Origin: Desulfobacterales bacterium | GTDB lineage: Bacteria > Desulfobacterota > Desulfobacteria > Desulfobacterales > Desulfobacteraceae | Direction of reading: 5' to 3' | Assembly (NCBI GenBank): GCA_022361315.1 | Contig: JAKSBB010000975.1 | Location: forward strand, 1 to 10,146 | DNA: 10,146 bases | Shown: one piece after another, positions 6,408 through 10,146 of the stretch | How positions within the stretch are numbered: the first letter of the stretch is position 1 | Layout of the letters: each line of letters opens with the position of its first letter | Made by a program: the position numbers and the translations under genes | The notes under the pieces: model-generated | What the model was told of the DNA's origin: nothing | Seen by the model: the letters and a program-made list of their open reading frames with translations, nothing else | Databases searched by the model: none

Positions 6408-6833
6408 TTATTGTGACCCAGCGGCTATGGTTCTCCGTTCTGAGGCGATTTCATCTATTTTTTTCATCAATTTTTCACCCAGGGCATTGTCCCCCTGGAT
6501 CAGTTCAAAAAAGTCTCTGCTGGATATTGCCAGTACTTCGCCGGTTTTACTGGCTTTAACAGTACCGATATAGTGAAACGGATGGACAACTGTGGACCAC
6601 CCCATCACTTCCCCTTTTTTGTCTAAAACCATTGAACGGTCTTCTTCGAAATCGACCTCATAGGTTCCGGATAGAATAATGAAGAAAGTGAGTGCCGGCG
6701 TACCTCGTTCAATGATGATTTCACCGGCCTCTACCGTTCTGGCTTTAAGCGCGGCTGCGCATTCTTCCAGTTCTTGCTGGTTCAAATCTGCAAAAAAATC
6801 GAGAGGTTTTAGAATATGTGTATCAATACTCAT
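6408..6833 (-). CDS. Single-domain cyclic-nucleotide-binding (CRP/CAP-like) protein without DNA-binding domain
   Basis: A 141-aa cytoplasmic protein that is essentially one cNMP-binding domain: LKPLDFFADLNQQELEECAA opens the domain, then the beta-roll stretch GEIIIERGTPALTFFIILSG and the phosphate-cassette region VMGWSTVVHPFHYIGTVKAS. It ends soon after the C-helix (LGEKLMKKIDEIASERR). No helix-turn-helix follows, so it is not a transcription factor by itself. In canonical cAMP binders the cassette has GE(L/I)A and a phosphate-binding Arg; here the positions read GWST and no Arg is present, so it may bind a different ligand or none. The start at 6833 is chosen over ATG 6857 because AAGGAG lies 6 nt before it. 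It is first in an apparent operon with the gamma and beta subunits, suggesting that it monitors or gates the pump; this is inference. Confidence 0.9.
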   Translation of the reverse strand: MSIDTHILKPLDFFADLNQQELEECAAALKARTVEAGEIIIERGTPALTFFIILSGTYEVDFEEDRSMVLDKKGEVMGWSTVVHPFHYIGTVKASKTGEVLAISSRDFFELIQGDNALGEKLMKKIDEIASERRTIAAGSQ

Positions 6834-6839
6834 AACGGG

Positions 6840-6845
6840 CTCCTT
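6840..6845 (-). promoter_or_regulatory. Ribosome-binding site that fixes the start of the cNMP-domain gene
   Basis: AAGGAG on the minus strand with a 6-nt spacer to the ATG at 6833. The earlier in-frame ATG at 6857 would place this site inside the coding sequence and would fall at about the expected transcript start of the proximal promoter. Confidence 0.75.
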
Positions 6846-6863
6846 TTCTTGCTTCAAGCCTGG

Positions 6864-6892
6864 GTTCTAACTAAATAATTATCCGATGTCAA
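6864..6892 (-). promoter_or_regulatory. Proximal promoter candidate for the cNMP-oadG-oadB operon
   Basis: Minus strand: perfect -35 TTGACA (6887-6892), 17-bp spacer, -10 TAGAAC (6864-6869, 4 of 6). The start would be near 6857, leaving a leader of about 24 nt that contains the ribosome-binding site. Confidence 0.5.
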
Positions 6893-6961
6893 GTTGGACC
6901 TGAATTGGATTCAGAGTAATTGTAAGCAGAATTCCAGGCGAATTGATTCCAATTGACCGAT

Positions 6962-6992
6962 TTGTCCTGACTAGGGCGGACAACTCATTGTC
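6962..6992. promoter_or_regulatory. Cluster of TTGTCC/GGACAA half-sites, possible operator
   Basis: TTGTCC at 6962-6967 and GGACAA at 6978-6983 form a 6-bp dyad with a 10-bp spacer. A further GACAA/TTGTC dyad with a 4-bp spacer spans 6979-6992, sharing the middle half-site. The cluster lies between the two promoter candidates of the cNMP-pump operon. The 297-base gap 6834-7130 otherwise holds the promoters, a weak AATTGGA/TCCAATT dyad (6903-6909, 6948-6954) and the phosphoesterase terminator; I see no gene in it. Confidence 0.35.
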
Positions 6993-7012
6993 AAGGGTAT
7001 AACTACCCAGGA

Positions 7013-7042
7013 ATTATAACAGATCATGAAAGAATTGTTCAA
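7013..7042 (-). promoter_or_regulatory. Distal promoter candidate for the cNMP-oadG-oadB operon
   Basis: Minus strand: -35 TTGAAC (7037-7042, 4 of 6), 18-bp spacer, perfect -10 TATAAT (7013-7018). It would start near 7006 and give a leader of about 170 nt that reads through the TTGTCC/GGACAA cluster. Confidence 0.5.
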
Positions 7043-7065
7043 ATATCTTTTACTGAACCAGAATT

Positions 7066-7109
7066 GAGAAAAAGAAAACCCGTCCCCATTTATGAATCAG
7101 AACGGGTTT
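7066..7109 (-). terminator. Intrinsic terminator of the metallophosphoesterase gene
   Basis: On the minus strand AAACCCGT and ACGGGTTT (7102-7109 and 7076-7083) pair over an 18-nt loop. The 3' arm runs straight into TTTTCTTTTTCTC. It starts 22 nt after the phosphoesterase stop and separates this gene from the next minus-strand operon. Confidence 0.8.
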
Positions 7110-7130
7110 GTAGATGTCTATTGTTTGGGA

Positions 7131-8450
7131 TCAGGCCGATGCCACTTCACCGGTATCCAGTTTCAACACCAGGTTGTTGTCCCTGGGGGGCAGGTCCGTC
7201 CACCATCCCTGGATCAGATCTTCCTGCATCCAGCTGACCACCCGAAGCCAATAGCCGAACCCGGTGGGATCAATGGCCTTTGGCGGTAATATTTCATCTC
7301 CTCTCAGGTGGGCGGTGTAGGCAGCGGCCACCTGACTGTTGATCAGCTCAGACTGTTCCGGTGTGACGTAGTATTTTGCCAGGGCCGTATCGGCAAGTTT
7401 CTGGGTCCCTTTGAAGACGTACTCCCGGGCGTAGGGGCCGAAGGCATCTCCCATGGATGGAATGGATTCAATGGCGGTACTGGTTATTCTGGCGGTATTC
7501 CCGTTGCGCAGTTCTATTTTCCGGTGGGGACAGGGGGCTGTGACGAGGGAGCCTGTTTCAATGTCGAAGACCGGCCGGTCCCCGATTTTTTTCAGGGTAA
7601 TATCCTGGGCATGGAAATGGCCGGTGAACACCAGGGGAACATGATAGGCCGCCAGAAGTTCCGTGAATCTTTTATGGTCTTTTATCACATACTCGTCGTA
7701 GAACCGTTCATTGGCCGGGTAATGCTCCATGGCACCGTGGTGCATGGCCACAATAACAGCCTTATCGTTCTGTTTTGTCTTGATCAGCTGCTGCTCTATC
7801 CAGACCAGGGTCTCCTTTGAAAATGCACCGGATACCAGGGGATGATGCCCCTTGACATTTTCCTGCCAGCGGCAGGAATCCAGCGCCAGCAGCCACATGC
7901 CGTCAACCGGTTCGGCCACATAGCTCAGGGAGTGTGGATCTGTGTCCAGGGCCCGGCCATAACCGAAATTTTTGTAAATGGCCTCAAATTCCCTGGGGCC
8001 GGCCGCAGGAACGGCGTGGGTGTTCCCCCCTTCAAAGCGGACCGCTTCGGTATTGGCCACATCGTGGTTGCCGGGGACCACAAAGACCTGCTTCCCCGCG
8101 TCAGTCAGTTTTTTGAGATGTCTGGCCATGCCCTTGTGGCACACCATCTCCCCGTCTTTGGTCAAATCTCCGCAGACCAGGACAAAATCTGCGGACTGCT
8201 TTGCAATGCCTGCCAGGGCCGTACCGATAATCTCGTCACTGAGTACCAGCAGCTTGCGGTCATTGTCCAGGTAGTCCTGGAAGGCCTGCCCTTCGGTGCC
8301 AAGACGGGTGTCGTAGAGATGGGTATCAGAGACAACAAAAAAATCGGTATCCGGATAGGGGATCTGTTTTTCGGCCAGACCCAGGGCATCAGGATCATTT
8401 TCAAAGAGAAAGGATGTGCGGGCGGTGCAGGAAAGGCTGAGGTGAATCAT
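7131..8450 (-). CDS. Calcineurin-like metallophosphoesterase (class III phosphodiesterase fold)
   Basis: A 439-aa predicted two-metal phosphoesterase. All fold motifs are in order: SDTHL (D42, H44), GDLTKDGE (D95), GNHD (N128, H129), MHHG (H237) and GHFH (H278, H280). About 130 residues follow the catalytic domain (from about 310), a C-terminal region that I do not recognise as a named domain and that makes it much longer than CpdA-type cAMP phosphodiesterases (about 275 aa). No convincing signal peptide is present, so it is probably cytoplasmic. The ATG at 8450 has AAGGAG about 7 nt upstream. It is divergent from an AraC-type regulator and followed by its own terminator, so it is likely a single-gene unit under that regulator. 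The substrate could be a cyclic nucleotide, a nucleotide or another phosphodiester; sequence alone does not decide. Confidence 0.92.
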   Translation of the reverse strand: MIHLSLSCTARTSFLFENDPDALGLAEKQIPYPDTDFFVVSDTHLYDTRLGTEGQAFQDYLDNDRKLLVLSDEIIGTALAGIAKQSADFVLVCGDLTKDGEMVCHKGMARHLKKLTDAGKQVFVVPGNHDVANTEAVRFEGGNTHAVPAAGPREFEAIYKNFGYGRALDTDPHSLSYVAEPVDGMWLLALDSCRWQENVKGHHPLVSGAFSKETLVWIEQQLIKTKQNDKAVIVAMHHGAMEHYPANERFYDEYVIKDHKRFTELLAAYHVPLVFTGHFHAQDITLKKIGDRPVFDIETGSLVTAPCPHRKIELRNGNTARITSTAIESIPSMGDAFGPYAREYVFKGTQKLADTALAKYYVTPEQSELINSQVAAAYTAHLRGDEILPPKAIDPTGFGYWLRVVSWMQEDLIQGWWTDLPPRDNNLVLKLDTGEVASA

Positions 8451-8496
8451 CGTCTGTCTCCTTTTTAAAACGTTGTCCCGTTTTTAAATCATCATT

Positions 8497-8525
8497 GTCA
8501 TACCTTAAATTGAGATTCATGGCAA
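8497..8525 (-). promoter_or_regulatory. Promoter candidate for the metallophosphoesterase gene
   Basis: Minus strand: -35 TTGCCA (8520-8525, 5 of 6), 17-bp spacer, -10 TATGAC (8497-8502, 4 of 6). The start would be near 8490, giving a leader of about 40 nt with a small AAAACG/CGTTTT hairpin (8467-8484) just before the ribosome-binding site. Confidence 0.5.
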
Positions 8526-8533
8526 TTTTATCC

Positions 8534-8548
8534 AAGAAATTATTTCTT
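8534..8548. promoter_or_regulatory. Perfect 15-bp palindrome in the divergent promoter region, possible operator
   Basis: AAGAAAT-T-ATTTCTT is a perfect 7+1+7 palindrome. It lies 8 bp upstream of the phosphoesterase -35 and over the -35 region of the regulator promoter. This suits a factor that controls both directions. AraC proteins more often bind direct repeats, so the binding protein could be another factor. Confidence 0.45.
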
Positions 8549-8572
8549 CCTTTGGGCAGGATGGCGTATACT
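8544..8572 (+). promoter_or_regulatory. Promoter candidate for the AraC-family gene (weak -35)
   Basis: The -10 TATACT (8567-8572, 5 of 6) is good, but the -35 position 17 bp upstream (8544-8549, TTCTTC) is poor and lies in the AAGAAAT/ATTTCTT palindrome. This is typical of a promoter needing an activator or subject to autoregulation. Confidence 0.4.
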
Positions 8573-8606
8573 ACCTGAAATTAATAAGATTTTTACGGAG
8601 CAGTTC

Positions 8607-9437
8607 GTGGCACAACTGAAAGAGTCAAGCCGTTACCTGAGAGTTCCGGAGCTGGGGAATCTGGAGTTGCTGCACGCCCGCTATAACCGCCAGAAGTTTT
8701 CCCCCCACTTCCATGAGGGCCATGTGATCGGCACCATCGAAGACGGGCAATTGGGGTTTGACTACCGGGGAGAAACCCTGACAGCCTGCAAGGGGCAGAT
8801 CAACCTGGCCGATCCCGGTGAGGTGCACAACGGATTTGCCGTGTCTGAGACCGGCTGGCAATACCGCATGTTTTACCTGGCACCGGGGCAGTTGGAATCT
8901 ATTGTCAATGACGGCCGGGATATAACCTCGCCCATGCCCTTTTTCAGGAAGGGGGTGCTCCGGGACCCGCACCTGGCCGCTGAACTTCTTTCCCTTCACA
9001 GGGATTTTACCACCCCCGGCATCCCCTTTCTTGAGAAAGAATCCAGGTTTTACCATCTGATTCACCGGGTGGTGGCCCGCCATGCCCCTGAACCCGCGGA
9101 CGAATTTCACCCGGGCCGGGAAAAAGACCGGATCTTGAAGGTCAAAGCCTATATCCAGGCGCATTACAAGGATTCCGTGACCCTTGAAGACTTGAGCCGG
9201 ATCAGTGCCATGAGCAAGTATTATCTGCTCCGTACCTTTGCCGCCCGTACCGGTTTTACCCCCCATGCCTACCTCTCATATGTGCGGGCCGTCCGGGCTA
9301 GGGAAATGATGGACCGGAAGGTGCCGCTGGCCGATGTCGCCCTGTCCGCAGGCTTTTTTGATCAGAGCCATTTGAACCGTATCTTTAAGAAAATTTACGG
9401 GATCACCCCCGGGCAGTATGCCGGGGCTTTTCAATGA
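8607..9437 (+). CDS. AraC-family transcriptional regulator with N-terminal cupin-like ligand domain
   Basis: A 276-aa DNA-binding regulator. Residues about 17-160 form the sugar/effector-binding cupin-like domain, with a histidine-rich turn SPHFHEGHVIG (32-42) and the conserved-looking block INLADPGEVHNGF (65-77). Residues about 177-276 are the AraC DNA-binding domain with two helix-turn-helices: VTLEDLSRISAMSKYYLLRT (191-210) and VPLADVALSAGFFDQSHLNR (239-258), ending in the usual GITPGQYAG. The start is GTG at 8607, with GGAG 6 nt upstream; no ATG exists earlier in frame that keeps the domain start. It diverges from the metallophosphoesterase, its probable target, and a promoter for the following DUF218 gene lies 20 nt past its stop. 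The effector is unknown; members with this type of N-terminal domain are usually small-molecule sensors. A weak GC hairpin overlaps the last codons. Confidence 0.95.
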   Translation: MAQLKESSRYLRVPELGNLELLHARYNRQKFSPHFHEGHVIGTIEDGQLGFDYRGETLTACKGQINLADPGEVHNGFAVSETGWQYRMFYLAPGQLESIVNDGRDITSPMPFFRKGVLRDPHLAAELLSLHRDFTTPGIPFLEKESRFYHLIHRVVARHAPEPADEFHPGREKDRILKVKAYIQAHYKDSVTLEDLSRISAMSKYYLLRTFAARTGFTPHAYLSYVRAVRAREMMDRKVPLADVALSAGFFDQSHLNRIFKKIYGITPGQYAGAFQ

Positions 9438-9457
9438 CATGCTTTTCCGCACCAATG

Positions 9458-9486
9458 TTGCCAACCACGCCAAGACCCTGTAGGAT
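9458..9486 (+). promoter_or_regulatory. Promoter candidate for the DUF218 gene
   Basis: -35 TTGCCA (9458-9463, 5 of 6), 17-bp spacer, -10 TAGGAT (9481-9486, 4 of 6). A start near 9493 gives a leader of about 36 nt containing AAGGGG before the ATG at 9529. Confidence 0.4.
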
Positions 9487-9528
9487 CAGTATTTCATGAT
9501 TGAATGAGACGCTGGAAGGGGATTCTCT

Positions 9529-10146
9529 ATGGATACGGCTTTTTTCTGGTTTTCTAAAATCGTCTGGTTGCTGATCCGGCCGGATACACTGCTTCTGCTG
9601 GCTGTATTTGCCGGCGTGATCTGCCTCTACGCCGGTGCCCGGCGGCGGGCCGGGCTTATATTTTCACTGGTTTTTCTCGGCATGTTGACCATCACGGTGG
9701 TTCCCGTCGGCAACTGGCTGTTGTCCCCGCTGGAGAATCGGTTTCCCACAAATCCTGAGTTACCTGAGAATGTAGACGGGATCATTGTACTTTCCGGTTC
9801 TGAAGATGGGTATGGGTCCTCGATTTGGAACCAAGCGGAGCTGTGGGATGGTACAGAGCGTCTATTCTATTTTATGAAGTTGATTCGTGATTATCCTGAG
9901 GCTAAGTTTCTGTTTACCGGTGGGTCCGGATCATTAACAGATCAATCCTATAAGGCCGCCGATGTTGCCAAACGGTTGTTTGGAGAACTTGGTGTTAATG
10001 TGGATCGTATCCTGTTGGAACGGGACGCCAGAAATACCTATGAAAACGGTGTCAACAGTTATAACCTGGTCAACCCCAAGCCCGGTGAGAACTGGGTGTT
10101 GATAACCACGGCCTGGCAGATGCCCCGGTCCGTGGGCATTTTCGAA
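9529..10146 (+). CDS. YdcF/ElyC-like DUF218 membrane protein (partial, 3' end outside window)
   Basis: The first 206 residues of an inner-membrane protein with a DUF218 domain. Two hydrophobic helices (about 11-35 and 42-64) precede the domain, as in E. coli ElyC. The DUF218 pattern follows: VDGIIVLSGSED (82-93), ligand-loop residues, DYPEAKFLFTGGSGS (121-135), LLERDARNTYENG (162-174) and WVLITTAWQMPRSVGIF (189-205). ElyC-type proteins are linked to envelope polysaccharide or undecaprenyl-phosphate metabolism, and SanA/YdcF relatives to envelope barrier function; this role is by family only. The ATG at 9529 has AAGGGG 7 nt upstream. Roughly 50 C-terminal residues are expected beyond the window. 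Residues 80-165 are coded by noticeably AT-richer DNA than the flanks. It is co-oriented with the AraC gene but probably has its own promoter. Confidence 0.9.
   Translation, partial: MDTAFFWFSKIVWLLIRPDTLLLLAVFAGVICLYAGARRRAGLIFSLVFLGMLTITVVPVGNWLLSPLENRFPTNPELPENVDGIIVLSGSEDGYGSSIWNQAELWDGTERLFYFMKLIRDYPEAKFLFTGGSGSLTDQSYKAADVAKRLFGELGVNVDRILLERDARNTYENGVNSYNLVNPKPGENWVLITTAWQMPRSVGIFE

Noticed and set aside
9407..9426. CCCCGG/CCGGGG hairpin followed by CTTTTC at the end of the AraC gene
   Set aside because: The stem is only 6 bp, lies within the conserved TPGQYAG codons and has a broken U-run, so it is not convincing as a terminator.
1..10146. CRISPR array, transposon, phage or defence genes
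   Set aside because: No regularly spaced repeats, transposase or integrase motifs, tRNA-like attachment sites or recognised defence domains were seen on either strand.

Overview
The window looks like a chromosomal segment of a Gram-negative anaerobe, most likely a sulfate-reducing deltaproteobacterium of the Desulfobacteraceae type. This rests on the Na+-pump decarboxylase subunits, the style of the proteins and a moderately GC-rich composition; it is a guess from protein character, not a database match. The left half and centre are read from the minus strand and the right end from the plus strand. Both ends cut through genes.

Region 1 (1-4527, minus strand) is a four-gene ABC importer of the BMP/purine-nucleoside type. 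In transcription order it has a periplasmic substrate-binding protein (4527-3340), a double-domain ATPase (3246-1696), a first permease (1616-534) and a second permease (524 to the window edge, 3' end missing). The gene order matches the known nucleoside importers of this family (B. subtilis nupNOPQ type). A perfect 15-bp hairpin with flanking A/T runs sits between the binding-protein gene and the ATPase gene, so the binding protein is probably made in excess of the membrane parts. A good promoter (TTGACT-18-TATGAT) lies ahead of the binding-protein gene.

Region 2 (4729-6833, minus strand) encodes a stand-alone cyclic-nucleotide-binding-domain protein, a gamma (OadG-like) subunit with a TTG start, and a beta (OadB-like) subunit of a sodium-ion-translocating decarboxylase. 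No alpha (carboxyltransferase) or biotin-carrier gene is present here, so the membrane half of the pump must use partners encoded elsewhere. The pairing of a cNMP-type sensor with a sodium pump is the most thought-provoking association in the window. The upstream intergenic region carries two promoter candidates and a cluster of TTGTCC/GGACAA half-sites.

Region 3 (7131-9437) is a divergent pair: a calcineurin-like metallophosphoesterase (minus) and an AraC-family regulator (plus, GTG start). They share a 156-bp intergenic region with opposed promoter candidates and a perfect AAGAAAT-T-ATTTCTT palindrome between them. This is the classical layout of a regulator controlling its neighbour. The phosphoesterase ends at a good intrinsic terminator.

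Region 4 (9529-10146, plus) is the 5' part of a YdcF/ElyC-like DUF218 membrane protein, cut by the window edge.

No CRISPR array, transposase, tRNA, rRNA or phage gene was seen. Most of the window is ordinary metabolism and transport; the points worth a second look are regulatory structures and the sensor-plus-Na+-pump association.
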